A DNA stretch of 64,000 bases from Antedon mediterranea (lineage: Eukaryota; Echinodermata; Crinoidea; Comatulida; Antedonidae): positions 9,493,001-9,557,000 of the forward strand of contig NC_092674.1 in assembly GCF_964355755.1 (NCBI RefSeq), in the 5' to 3' direction. Positions within the stretch are counted from its first letter, which is position 1, and every line of letters starts with the position of its first letter. The translations under genes and the position numbers were made by a program. The notes under the pieces were generated by a model. It worked only from the letters and a program-made list of their open reading frames with translations, ran no database searches and was not told the origin of the DNA. Positions 35,656 to 47,244 of the stretch are shown here, in pieces.

Positions 35656-36237
35656 TTTATGGTAGAGTTCACACAATAGGTTAATTTTCAAGTACAGTAA
35701 TAGGAAAGATTTCTCTTGATGTAGGCCTACACTGTGTAAAGTAGGTTAAAAGGTCACTATTTAGAGGAGTGTGTTTAAAATAAAATGAAATGTCACTTCA
35801 GTTCAGATTAAACTACTTAAGCGATTTCCTCTTATAATTTTAACTCTTACAAGTAAAAATGTATTCGTTTAGAGTGAAAGCTGTTTCATTCTTAACACCT
35901 ACATGACATTTTTCTTGTTTGGGCCTAAGAAAGTACAGTAAAAAGTTTTTTTGAGTTTGATCCCTATCATGTCTTGAGATTTGGCCAAATTCAGGTCGCA
36001 TCGTAGATTATTTCCTCTATGGTGTAATTAACCATATCTTGGCCGGAGTTCCTTTTATTTGCTGAACTATTGTTATGTGTATATGCGATAACAATAATTA
36101 TACTATTATATAATATAATTATATTATTAAAAATATTATAATTTTTTTTAAAGATTTATTTCAAATAGACCAAAAGCAAACATATTAATAATATGACTCA
36201 TAAGTTGATCACGTGCCGGATTTGTGTGCCGAGTTTT

Positions 36238-36616
36238 AAAGCTCTGTCTACACTACCAAACTAGTTATAGTGCTATAACATCATCATGCCCATAATAATG
36301 ATAATAATATTTTTTCGGTCATCAATGTTAAAATAACCAGGAATGGGAATAGGCTAAAGCCCAAGCAGATTCAGCACTCACTCCATACAATACAAACAGT
36401 TAAGATAAAACCATGTACAAAAAATACAAATAAACTATACATAACATGAAGTATAGTGTTTTGTCAACTCCCTGGTTAGAGCAGCCTTAACTATTGAAAT
36501 TGTTTGTGAATCTTTTATGTCATTTGGTATTTGCTCCCATAGTCTAGGAAAGAAAACAAATACAGAATTATACATTTTTTTTGTCACATAAAGTTTGATA
36601 GTGTAAGCAAGGCTTT
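36238..36616. mobile_element. MITE family B, copy 3, split by a LINE insertion
   Basis: The left end AAAGCTCTGTCTACACTACC lies at 36238 and the right end GTTTGATAGTGTAAGCAAGG then CTTTA at 36594-36616. Between them is a 5'-truncated LINE, so the MITE is older than the LINE. Confidence 0.7.
36290..36570 (-). mobile_element. 5'-truncated LINE, C-terminus of ORF2
   Basis: Read on the minus strand, the segment encodes FFPRLWEQIPNDIKDSQ then ISIVKAALTREL and stops at TAG 36435-36437. This is the usual C-terminal pattern of CR1/L2-type reverse transcriptase proteins (R-LWN-LP-I-...-F/VK--L---L). About 145 bases of 3' UTR follow, ending in AATAATAAT-like repeats at 36291-36310. The frame has no stop in the retained part, so insertion may be fairly recent. 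Confidence 0.7.
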
Positions 36617-37334
36617 AGATTTGCCAAAATGGAATTGTTTTCTTATGATGTGACAATGGTTTTGTCGCGCAATTTAGTAATAATATCTATTCGAATGATT
36701 AGCAATCTAGTGACCATGTCAAATTATGATCAACTACCGGTACGGGTCAATCCAGTCACGGATTAATAATTATTATTATCCATGATTAGTTTTTGACCAA
36801 TGGTCAGGCTCTATTGCACTACCTTATAGACTGTGTTGTTTCGTTGATGAAATATGTCCTGCTTTTAACAATATATTACACGTAGAAAAATAAAAGTAAG
36901 AACAATGATTGCCTTCCGGAAAGTATGGTGTTTGTGTTTGGTTGCTGGGTTCATAGGTCCATGCTCTGTTAGTATGCCTAATTGTGTGTTATCTAGGCCT
37001 AATGGTGATCTAGGATAAGATTGATCAAAAAACCTTCCTATCATCATACATTTCTTGTTTTTCACTTAAGCACTTCTTAACCATCTTGATTTAAACAAAC
37101 ACTTTGATTGGCCAGATTACAAACCGGATATTATGAATATTATTAATAATACTTTTTTCCATTAAAATCTTAGATGACTTAAAGTAGAAAAACTTTTTTC
37201 ACTTAAGTACTTTTTAACTATGTCGACTTAAGAGCAAAACGATTGCTTGGTAAAAATCACGATATCAACCTAGACCGTACAACACAAAAGTATATGAATC
37301 AACTAATATTATCATTTCAATTTGCTTTCAACAG
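36617..37334. other. Non-coding stretch, no gene seen
   Basis: No supported feature apart from one TAGGCCTA near 36988. Confidence 0.4.
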
Positions 37335-37367
37335 GTCTTCAAATCCCGAGGCATCTACTTTGCCTAC
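37335..37367 (+). CDS. Candidate 33-nt microexon
   Basis: An acceptor with a pyrimidine-rich tract, TTTGCTTTCAACAG, ends at 37334 and a consensus GTAAGT donor starts at 37368. The 33 bases between are open in all three frames and keep phase (11 codons), for example VFKSRGIYFAY. GC content is higher than the flanks. Which gene it would belong to is unknown; the SLC6 gene downstream is the only + strand candidate in view. Splice motifs of this quality can occur by chance. Confidence 0.25.
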
Positions 37368-38199
37368 GTAAGTTGTTGAAAAAAACTTTCTTATTTGCCT
37401 TCAGGGGTCAATTTAGATACATATATAACGAGCGATATATCAAAATTACACTGATTAGGTATGCATGCATTTTCAAATGACACCTTCGTACGGCAAATAT
37501 AAATTGTTATTTTACTTTCATTAATTGCCAATTTTTCTGAATGTATAGCACACGGTAAAGGAGATACATACAAAAATATGTTGTTTTTTCAACGTAGGTT
37601 TGACACGTGATACATTTATTTATATTTTTAATCCGCATTAATTCATGCACAACGTTTAGCAACCAATTTATCATATTGGCTTACTGGACATAACAATTTC
37701 TACGAATAACATTTTCCCAGTCGCATTACAAATGCAATATGATAATACTTAATATTCTCGACAAAAAAATCGTAACGAAAAACATGATATATTTGATGTA
37801 GCATGCGGCAGGGACTCGTCACATAATGCCAAGATTACAAATTGAATTGTTTGTTAAGATATCGTCAAGATAACGCTTTTGAATAGAGTATTATGGCTAT
37901 AGTATTTATAATAATAATATTTTCCAATGCAAGTTCTGCAGTCAATTAAACATCCATCGGACTAAACCAAAAACAGTTATATTATTATTAACGTTGAGTT
38001 TGCGTTTAATGTTTACGTCGATTAAACGTTATGAAATACATTTTTATCACCGTTATACTTTGCTCATTTCCACAACGTTTCATTTTAGTTTTCATTAAAC
38101 GTTACGTTAACGTCAATGTAATGTCTTTGAAACGTTACCGAGCTAATTGTTTCAACGTTATATTTTGGTTAAATTACTGTAAAACAATAAATGGTTTCT
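37368..38199. other. Non-coding stretch with AACGTT cluster
   Basis: Between 37990 and 38160 there are about seven ACGTT-type motifs, many as AACGTT or TAAACGTTA, on an otherwise AT-rich background. No exact unit length, so it is not a simple tandem repeat. Confidence 0.4.
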
Positions 38200-38433
38200 A
38201 AAGACATGTCTACACTATCGAATGTTATGCCACCAAAACAAATGTGCCCAGATATACATGATGATGTCATATCAGTACCATATTTGGGGCATATCACACT
38301 ATTTAGTCCGACTCTACAGCTTACTATGTCGGTCGGTTGGTCGGATGGTCGGTCGGTCGGTAAACACTAACTCAAATTTGAGCACGCGACTGCAGCCATG
38401 TATGGTCTTGTTTGATAACGTAGACAGATCTTT
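38200..38433. mobile_element. MITE family B, copy 4, with nested insertion
   Basis: Left end AAAGACATGTCTACACTATC and right end GTTTGATAACGTAGACAGAT then CTTT are family B termini. The interior GTGCCCAGATATACATGATG also fits. The centre is interrupted at 38314-38399 by the GGCTGCAGTCGCG element. Confidence 0.7.
38314..38399. mobile_element. GGCTGCAGTCGCG repeat family, copy 2, inverted, nested in a MITE
   Basis: It reads CTACAGC, then a GGTCGGTCGGTCGG array, then AACACTAACTC and finally TGAGCACGCGACTGCAGCC, the exact reverse order of the copies at 7520 and 47114. Confidence 0.7.
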
Positions 38434-39950
38434 GGGCTCGTTTCCATTGAAAAAGAAGGTTTTCTTCTAAACCGGTTTTAAACCAGTATTTGACGATCGA
38501 AACTGGAATCAAGTAATGTTTTTAAAACGGGTTGTTTTTTTTACAAAGAACCGGTTTCTGTTTGCAGGAAGATACTAAACTTCTAATATCGGTATTTAAA
38601 TCAGTATTCCCTTGTTCAGTAGAAACTGTTATTATTAAATTATAATGTGAGTCGCCATAAATTTAGCGGCTATTACTGCAATTGAGATTGATCTGCATTT
38701 TTCTGCTTCAATTCTCTTTTTCTTAAAAGGCTTTCTATTTGTTCATTTAAGTTATTGTTAAATGTTTGTTTACCATTAATAATTGAATATTTAATTGATA
38801 GTGAGTGATATGATATATTGTTATTGTCAACAATCTAGGTCAAACCATTGGGCATAGTAACTGCATGCTCAAACTACACAAACAGTTAAATAACAATGGC
38901 TGTATGATGTGTAATAATAGCGTGGCCATGATTTGACGGCGAATATAAAGACGCCCGCTATGACATTACGCAAAGAAACAAAATTGCCATGGCAACGCCT
39001 GTATTGGCCGTTATATATAGCTAGCGCAGGGTAAATTTAGTACTAGTTACTGCTCAATTACTGTAATTATCAACGATTTAAATAAATAAATAATGAAAAG
39101 GATTAAACCCAATATGATGCTATTTTATTAATGGTACTTGAAAATGTGCCAAATACGCTCACGAACATTAATGCTAGGTTATTACAATATTTAAAAAATT
39201 TAAAGGTCATTGTATGTTATTATTTTCTACCTATATGTCAATTAGTAATTTAGCTAATAACAAACAAGGATTCAACATTCTTCCTTAAATAAAGTTTTAT
39301 TGTGGTCGCGTACATAAATTAGTTTACGCGTTGCTGCTACGATAATTCGTGATACATTATTAATATAAAATATGTCTGGAAAAAATGATATTAATAGAGT
39401 TCTATCTGACAGCAATAACTATAATTTTTGATATTAATATTATCTGCAGACAATGTGGCTTCCTGTTTCGTTCCTGAACTAACAATATACAACATGTGAT
39501 GATAATTTACAACGATATTCGATGAAAATTAAAGCGCACGCTTTCGTCAAAACCATTAAACTTCGAAATTAATATCTCAAACCTGTCCTGGATTCACAAG
39601 ATACGTTTACAATCACGATGACGTCATTCAAATTATTGCTTCGTTTTATGACAGAGAAGCGACAGATAGATACGTATGAAACTGTACGTGTTTTTTTCTT
39701 AAATCTTACCGCCGTTTACTTAAATTTTAGTTAGCAGGTGAACTTTGCTAAGTTGTTCATATTAATGGAAATACTGAACTAGAAAACCATTCAGTGTTAT
39801 ACAATTGCTCGTTGCCATTAGCATGAAACTAATTGTTTATAGCTTCTTGTTTTAAGTATTATGAACTGTGATAAAGTACAACGCAAAAACATGTGTTTAT
39901 TGGTTTCGTCGCGTGAGTATATACCGGTAAGCCTACTGTTACAAGGCATT
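38434..39950. other. Non-coding stretch, no gene seen
   Basis: Nothing supported beyond AT-rich tracts and an AACCGGTTT-rich patch near 38470-38560. Confidence 0.4.
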
Positions 39951-40396
39951 AAGCGTGGTTCCCACTAGTGACGCAACGTAACGCAACGCAGCGACGTTTG
40001 ACGCAAAGTGCTGTTTTGCGTAATCACAAGTGGGAACCGACGACGCAAAATTGCTGAATATCACAGATTTGATTTGCAAACACAATTATCGGAAGAGCAT
40101 TTTCTTACGTTGCGTAGGTTGCGTTATACGTTCCGTACCACGTTTTATGACATTATCTGTCTATTATGATAGGTACATTCGGTAATACATTGTCTCATAT
40201 ATATCATATGTGGTGTTTAGGAGTAGGTAACAGGTTAGGCTTATAGCCTGTATTTGCCCCCGCCTGCGTGAAATCAAATCTGCATGTTTGCAGCACTGTT
40301 GCGTCGTCGGTTCCCACTTCTGATTACGCAATACACTACTTTGCGTCAAAACGTCGCCGCGTTGCGTTACGCTGCGTCGCTAGTGAGAACCGCGTT
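39951..40396. mobile_element. MITE family A, copy 5, long form
   Basis: The left end AAGCGTGGTTCCCACTAGTG and the right end CGCTAGTGAGAACCGCGTTT pair over the full arms. Further inverted GTGGGAACCGACGACGC and GCGTCGTCGGTTCCCACTTC arms lie inside. At about 445 bp it is roughly three times the usual family length, with an unrelated core near 40130-40260. Confidence 0.75.
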
Positions 40397-41525
40397 TAAC
40401 TTAGGCCCTATAAATTTTATAAAAGTTGACATACGTGCCTGGTGGTAAAACCGTGACCATGCGGTAATCAAACGGTTTGCAAAACACGTGAACCTGCAAT
40501 ATTTTTTTAATTAAGTCATTCTTTTTGCAAAAACAAATCATCGTTACACGTGGATCAAATTTTAGTTTGAAGGTGATGCGTACTCAATACACATGATAGT
40601 AAATTCAAACGGAAGAGCTGGATGCACGGTGTTGATTTTAAATTCTGCTATTGTTAAAATCTGAGTGACAAGTCATCACGCTTGTTAAAATCGACGTTAC
40701 GCAGATTAGATATGTTAAAGAAGTATAACAATTTGAAACAAATCTATGTAAATAACAGAAATTGTACAAAACAGTATGGAATTCATTATGTCGATCAGAG
40801 AACGGAAAATTCTTGTTAAAATGTTAAATTCGTTACAGATTTTCCTACGAGTTTATTAGTGTTAAGTTCTTAGTTTCTGGTTATAATAAGCTATACATTT
40901 ATTTCCTAATCATTGTTATTATATTCCATTCCTTTAATAAGTGAGATAGTATGCGCATTGTCAATACAAGCCGTCAAACGAAGTCTCAAACAAAATGAAG
41001 GTGTCATAGTTTATCAGATGAGTTCCTTGACACCAGTGTTGCCACTTCTCTTATAGTTTGTATTATTGTATTGTATCTTGTACTAAATGAGAAAATTTGA
41101 ATTGTAAAAAGTGTTTTAAAATCACTCCTAGAACAAATACCAAAGTAAAGCAATTATTTACCTGCATGCACTTACGGTACCAAACATTCAGTTGATAAAA
41201 GTAATCAGTTTACCCTAAAGAATGCATTTTCTATAGTGGCAAAATCAGTGAGGAATTCGTTTCTAAAGTAATTTCTCCATGGTAACATTATATATCGCCA
41301 AAGCGAGTTCAGAATAAAATGTTTACATGCATTCCAAACCAGTTCACTTTCTCGTCTGATCGTTCCCACAGTGCACCGTGATTACTTACTTGAACGCGAA
41401 TTCTTTTCAAATTCAGTCTTTTTAGCAACAGCTGACTTCCCGAGTGCGATATTGTTTTCCAAACAGCGGTTATTCCTACTGTTTTTATTTTCTAACATTC
41501 TACATAGTTCTGCAGTGGTTTAAAC
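40397..41525. other. Non-coding stretch, no gene seen
   Basis: No supported gene. GC content rises from about 41340 toward the small exon candidate at 41526. Confidence 0.4.
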
Positions 41526-41533
41526 ATGGAAGA
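41526..41533 (+). CDS. Candidate minimal initiator exon (ATGGAAGA)
   Basis: AAACATGGAAGA is followed directly by GTAAGTAG, a consensus donor. The ATG has A at -3 and G at +4, a strong context. It leaves two bases of a split codon, the phase required by SLC6 exon 2 at 56209, where the join would read Met-Glu-Glu-Val-Pro-Ser. An alternative SLC6 promoter 11.5 kb upstream of exon 1 is possible, but one in three random exons would match phase. Confidence 0.25.
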
Positions 41534-41723
41534 GTAAGTAGAAATATATTTATTAGTAGTTTCTATCAGTATTCGGTTGACTTCAAATGATTAAGGAGAT
41601 ACGGTGTTAACTGTGATTTTAAAGTGATGATAACAATAAAGAGCAATTCCAAGTAAACAGACAGATATTGAGATTTCAACGTTTTGAAGATAATTTTAAA
41701 GAATCTTACTAACCGAGTCTCTT

Positions 41724-42152
41724 TTTGCCGAATTTAGTTTGCCGAAAATCGGTTCGCCGAATTCAGTTCGCGCAGCCTCTTTTTGTCGAATTTAGTTTGT
41801 GAAGTTCAGTTTTCCAAAACTCGGGTACCGAATTCGGTTCGCCACGCCTTGTTTTGCCGAATTCAGTTTCCCGAAAATCGGTTCACCGAATTCAGTTGTT
41901 AAATTCGGATTACCAAATTCGGTTCCTTTTTTTGCCGAATTCAGTTTGCCGAAAATCTTGTCATCGAAATCAGTTTGTTAAATCCAGTTTTCCAAACATC
42001 GGGTTACCTAATTCGGTTCTCCGAAACTCTCTTCACAGAAATCAGTTTGTTAAGTTCGGGTTACCGAATTCAGTTCGCCCAGCTTTTTTTTTTGCTGATT
42101 CAGTTTGCCGAAAATCGGTTTGCCGAATTTTGTTTGCCGAAAGTCTCTAAAA
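41724..42152. repeat. Degenerate GCCGAATTCAGTT minisatellite, array 1
   Basis: About two dozen imperfect units of 15-17 bases alternate forms such as TTTGCCGAATTCAG and TTGCCGAAAATCGGTT. Open frames across it in several phases are a consequence of the repeat. CCGAA and TTCGG alternate, giving many short inverted pairs. Confidence 0.75.
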
Positions 42153-42905
42153 TGAAGAGTTCTTTAGGCCTATAACGTATCAGAGTGAGATACACACTAT
42201 TTCCTGTTTAACGCTTTTCTTAATTAAGTTAAACATGCCGCTGTCAATCATGGCATCCGAAAGATGCATCAATTCAAATAAGTAATTTGCATGCTTGTAT
42301 CAAATAACTAATTTTAATTATTAATTTCGTTTGATACAGTGAATTCTAATATAATAAATTTCAGCCAGTTTATCAAATAACTCTATCCATAGTAGGCCTA
42401 ATGTTATTCTTTATTGTATTCCAGGCCAACAGCGAATCATCGCCACTAACAGGCTGGTAAAAATCAGAATAAAAACTACTTTAGATAAAAAATATCTGTC
42501 AGTCAATCAGCTATTCGTTTCAATTCAATTTAGTTGAGACAATCTTTCCATATTTTTTCTAAAAGAATTAGTGTAATTCAAAATACAATGTTATCTTTCT
42601 GAAGTTGATACAATTAGATGTTTATTATCTCAACTAAATGAGTTTTGCAAAATTCTGCACCGATCATAAAAATAAATTCCACATTCGGTATTAAGGAAAT
42701 GTAATTTCCTTCAATTTACGGCACTTCACTCAAAACTTTTTAATTATAAAAAAACAATTGCATACGTTGCTACTTTGAATAACAATTATTCATGGTTACT
42801 TATAATATAACTCATTAATTACACATTAGTTAACTTCGGGGGTATTTGTCAATAAACTACGGTCGAAATCTAACTTGGTTCACCCGTAGAGTAATTATAT
42901 TTCTA
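42153..42905. other. Spacer between two minisatellite arrays
   Basis: Unique AT-rich DNA; no gene seen. Confidence 0.4.
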
Positions 42906-43130
42906 TGGTTTGTCAAATTCAGTTTGTTAAATTCAGTCTTCCAAAACTTTGGTTACTCGGATTTTAGTTCGCCCAGCCTCGGTTTGCTGAATTAAGTTTG
43001 CCGTAACTCAGTATGCTGAATTAGCCTAAATTTGCCGAAACTCAGTTTGCCGAAAACCGTTTGGCCGAATTCAGATTGTATAAAACTCGGTTTGCTGAAA
43101 CTTGGTTTGCTGAAACTAAGTTTGCCTAAA
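42906..43130. repeat. Degenerate GCCGAATTCAGTT minisatellite, array 2
   Basis: Same motif set as array 1 (TTTGCCGAAACTCAG, TTTGCTGAAACT), more diverged and shorter. Confidence 0.7.
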
Positions 43131-45599
43131 TAAACAAAGGCAGCATAACTGGTTATTCTAATATAGGATAAAAACTGTTTTTTTGTTTTATGTGGGAAAA
43201 ATGCATATTTATCCAGTTATCGTCGATACGACGTATTTTTATTTCATAAATACAATATAAGTACCATACTGTACATCTTCGATATAGGCCTACCCTCAGT
43301 ATAACCAGGGAATTTCACTCTTCCCTGGTATAGGCCTAACCGTGGAGCTATTAATTGTATAGCTCCATAGTATAACCATTGATAACTTTTTACCACATTG
43401 TATAAGTTAAATCTCCCAATAAGCACTTTGTGACCTACCTATTGTGTAAGTCAATCTCTTTTTGTACCGGATGTATTTTTAAATTAGAACTTTAAACCCC
43501 ATTGTGCACCTAATACTGCATTGTGTAAGTAAATTAGCCCAATAAAATACCGCATTGTGTAACTAAGTACCCTAATAAATAAACACTTGGCGGGCACACA
43601 GGTAATAGTTTCTAAATATTAACTAATTTGACATAAGCCAACAAATTACGTCTTGATCCCCACCACTAGTTTTATTGTTTATTCGCGTTTTGCTAAACCC
43701 CGTAAACTCCCACAATACCGCAAACCTCGAAAAACACATATTTTTAACACTTATATTTAAAAACACAAATATTTAAACTCGTCACCATGACGAGTTTGAA
43801 CTAGTCACCAAGACGAGTTATGTAATCCGCGTTGAAATGGTCTCTGCTATCACTAAACACTCAAAAATACGTAATGCACCAAAAATATATATTAGCTCCT
43901 ATTAATTTGTAGTTGAACGTTTTGAGGTCTACAAAAAAAATTTAGTTAGATACACTCTTAAATGAGTGGCTCGCTTCAGTACAGAATGACTAATAATAAA
44001 AAGAAATGAAAAATAGGCCTAAAGAAATAAAAAAAAAAATACTAAAGTACTGCATGTAACATATGAATTATGAATTTTCATCCTTTTTGCTAATATAAAG
44101 TTATTCATTCAAGCGTTTCTTTTTACTTGGAATATATTATTACTGTAGGCCTATATATACTGTAGGCCTACAAGAAAAAAACACAAACTAAAAATAGATT
44201 CAGGAAAACTCAATTAATTCTTGCACATCAAAATTGGTTTCTATTGGGATTCTTAAACATTAAACACATTCTTGTTTAACAATGGTCACTATACATCAGG
44301 AAAGAGTGGAATTACACTTCCCTGCTATGCATGATATTGTTTATCAATTATTACCCATTCAAGGAAAGTTCTGTAGGCCTACGGCATAGAATCGATTTTT
44401 GTTGCTTAGGTAATTATAAATTGATTAATAAATAAACAGCTGGCCCCTTAGCATCGTTTGGCTTATTAATAATATTTAATAAAATACAATGGTTTGAATT
44501 GAAATGACGTCTACACTACCCACAGTGTTTTTATTACTTAACTCCCACAATTGAACATTTCTTTGAATATTTTTGAAATAGAAAATTAATACTGTCTTGT
44601 TTTTCCGTTCACGAATTCATGAGAAATAAAACTGTGCATACATTAATTAATGGTATCAGCATGTGGTCGTATGTATAGTCTTGGAGAAATTATTTATATA
44701 AACAATTTCTCCATGGTATAATGAATATCCTGTCCATCCTCAACAGTATGGCCAACAGATAGCAGTAGGCCTACACGTTCCTATCTTCCCTTCGAGGCGA
44801 ATGCCTGTATGTATTGCCATTTCTCTCTATATACCGTAATAGTTTACTTTTTTGTTTGGCCTAGCTTTTTTGCTTATTCATTTCGTACCTCTCAGTGAGA
44901 CTGTTACCAATCTTATCTTTTTTTTGTCATAAATGTGCATTTAGAGTAATATTATTGTGTATTGAAATAATGATAATGTAATTAGCCATTAGGCCTACAT
45001 AAAACAATTTTAATAATATTCATCTATTTTTTTTTTCATTTTTTGGGATTTTATTCTTCATAGAAATTATATTTTGGTATGTTTATATAAACTATTGTTC
45101 TTTAACACAGCTGACATGCAGTGCCATTAAATAATTGTAAAAATATCTCTAAACCCAATGCTTAGTATAAATATGGAAGTTACAAAACGAATCATCTACC
45201 TCCATGGTTCAAAGTTTTGGAAGAATCAGTATAATTTATGATTTATTTAGAATTTATAATCATCACACAATGTTTTATGTCTAACAATAATATTCAAATT
45301 CACAGAGCAGGCCTATTTTATTTAACGATTGAAATCATCAAACGTAAACAAAAAATAATAATAACTAACATATTTTTTAACATATGATTCTACAAGAGCT
45401 TTGAGAACAATACTTGGCCAAAATCAATTTCAAACAACAAATAAGAAAAAGAACAAAATTACAAGCAAACACTAGAAATGGGAGTTAAAATGGTATAAAA
45501 AGCGAGAAAACATAATTTATTTGAAAATATAGGCCTACACAGTAGTTAACATGTTTTAATTATGCAAATGTTCAAAAAGTCTCGGTAAACAAAGTAAAA
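43131..45599. other. Non-coding stretch rich in TAGGCCTA octamers
   Basis: A fragment with GCTAAACCCCGTAAACTCCC at 43690-43740 resembles the arm of the 54.1 kb palindrome. TAGGCCTA occurs near 43285, 43331, 44013, 44145, 44161, 44370, 44765, 44989 and 45529, the densest part of the window. No gene seen. Confidence 0.45.
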
Positions 45600-45745
45600 A
45601 AAAGTTGTGACAACAAGTTGAGACCGACATCGCCATTGAAATATTTGAATGTCGTCCCTTGACCAATGGTCTTTACTGTTTTTTGTTTTTATACATTATG
45701 TTGATTTTGGTTGACATAAATGTTGAATTGAATTGAAATTGAATA
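45600..45745 (+). mobile_element. Possible LINE 3' tail
   Basis: The segment ends GACATAAATGTTGAATTGAA then TTGAAATTGAA, a TTGAA-type tail common to LINE 3' ends, after an untranslated-looking region. No ORF2 residue is readable, so this is weak. Confidence 0.3.
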
Positions 45746-46326
45746 TCATAATAATCTAGAGTTCTGAATTTGGTAATGGGTTTGGTTCGTTCGCGAACTG
45801 ATCATAATTATTATCATGATTTTTATTATAAAGATAGGCCTAACTGTTTGGTTATTCGTTCGATTGATTGTGCAATTGCTGGTTATAAAAACTTAAGGGG
45901 ATGGTTCGTCTCTGGATATAGGCCTCCGACAGATTCGGCAGATTGCATCAGATGAACCGATCGTACAATACGGAAAAATTTGTAGTCCGTAATGTACAAT
46001 ACAGCGCCAGATCATAGATAGTGAAAGTATATGGAAAAAGGTCGCTGAATTTCAAAACAGATTTCAAATTTAAAACACTCATGTACGAACCGTTAAGGGA
46101 AGGGCCCGCTAGGGTAAGAGAGAGTACCCGTGTGTTTAGCAGTCATATTTCATTAATGTTACTGAAATCATAAAGCAACTTTGAAATCGAATCATCCGAT
46201 TTGCCGCATCCGGTGTTACAAAATCAAGTAACATTTTACATGTGTTTATAAGCTAGGAATAAGGATCTGATTTGAACACATGGAAAGGCTGAATAGTGTG
46301 AGTAACTTCCAAAATATTCCTATTTT
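45746..46326. other. Non-coding stretch, no gene seen
   Basis: The frame at 45770-45955 has no supporting feature. Confidence 0.4.
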
Positions 46327-46440
46327 GTTCTCACAATGAACACTGAACTGAACACAATGAACACTGAACTGAACACAATGAACACGGAACTGAACACAAT
46401 GAACACTGGACTGAACACAATGAACAATTGTGTGAACATT
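46327..46440. repeat. 21-bp tandem repeat, about five units
   Basis: AATGAACACTGAACTGAACAC is the idea of the unit: AATGAACACTGAACT plus GAACAC, repeated with single-base variants (CGGAACT, TGGACT). Confidence 0.85.
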
Positions 46441-46617
46441 TGCTATAACTGTGTTGCCACATAGCTGTACTATAGGCCTACTTTCTATAGGCCTACGTAT
46501 AAGTATATGTTAAAGTCGCACACGTGCCACAGCCCGACACACCCATTACAATGAAAGTTACTAGCCACACTATTTCTGTTTAAAATTAACATTAGGACTT
46601 AATAGCCTATATCTCTA

Positions 46618-46890
46618 TGATGAGCTTATAATCAATGGCCATTACAGAGGCCTAACTGTCGTATTAACTTGGTTAAAATAAAAAGTATTTAATTGTTTTC
46701 TAAACTTTAAAACACTTTTCATATATTTCGACAATTTTAAAATATAGGCACTGAAAATGATAAGATATTTTGATGAGCTCATAAACAGTGGCGATTACAT
46801 ACTATCGTAACTTGGTTGAAATTAAAAGTATTTAAATGTTTTCTAAACTTAAAAAAACACTTTTCATATATTTCGCCATTTTTTAAATTG
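46618..46890. repeat. Two-copy direct duplication, 153-bp spacing
   Basis: TGATGAGCTTATAA at 46618 and TGATGAGCTCATAA at 46771 start two copies that both contain AACTTGGTT, AAAGTATTTAA, GTTTTCTAAACTT and ACACTTTTCATATATTTCG. The copies differ by scattered substitutions and indels. Confidence 0.75.
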
Positions 46891-47113
46891 TTATTTTGAT
46901 AAATTAATCAGTTACGGTACAATCATTTTCCTTTTCACGGAAAACGATCTTCCATTATTTAACAAAACGTTCTGTTCCATAAGTGCATAGCTGCAGTATG
47001 AATTTAGTATTCATGATCAATAATAATCGACAGTATTGTAAAATTTCCAGTCGACTTGTATATTCAAATTTTAAAATATTAAACCTTTGACAATTACCAT
47101 TCAATAAAAATAA
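46891..47113. other. Non-coding stretch
   Basis: Nothing supported. Confidence 0.4.
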
Positions 47114-47244
47114 CATGGCTGCAGTCGCGTGCTCAAGTGTAAGTTAGTGTTTACCGACCGACCAACCTACCGACCGACCAACCAACCTACCGATCGACCG
47201 ACCAACCAACCAAACAACCGACGGACCGACACAGTTAGCTGTAG
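47114..47244. mobile_element. GGCTGCAGTCGCG repeat family, copy 3, with (CCGACCAA)n array
   Basis: CATGGCTGCAGTCGCGTGCT is followed by GTTAGTGTTTACCGACCGAC, a 75-base array of ACCGACCAACC-type units, then AGTTAGCTGTAG. It is the longest array among the three copies, so the internal microsatellite varies between insertions. Confidence 0.75.

Noticed and set aside
41799-42175. Three overlapping frames of 60-98 codons rich in F, P, N and S
   Set aside because: They are translations of the GCCGAATTC minisatellite in different phases.
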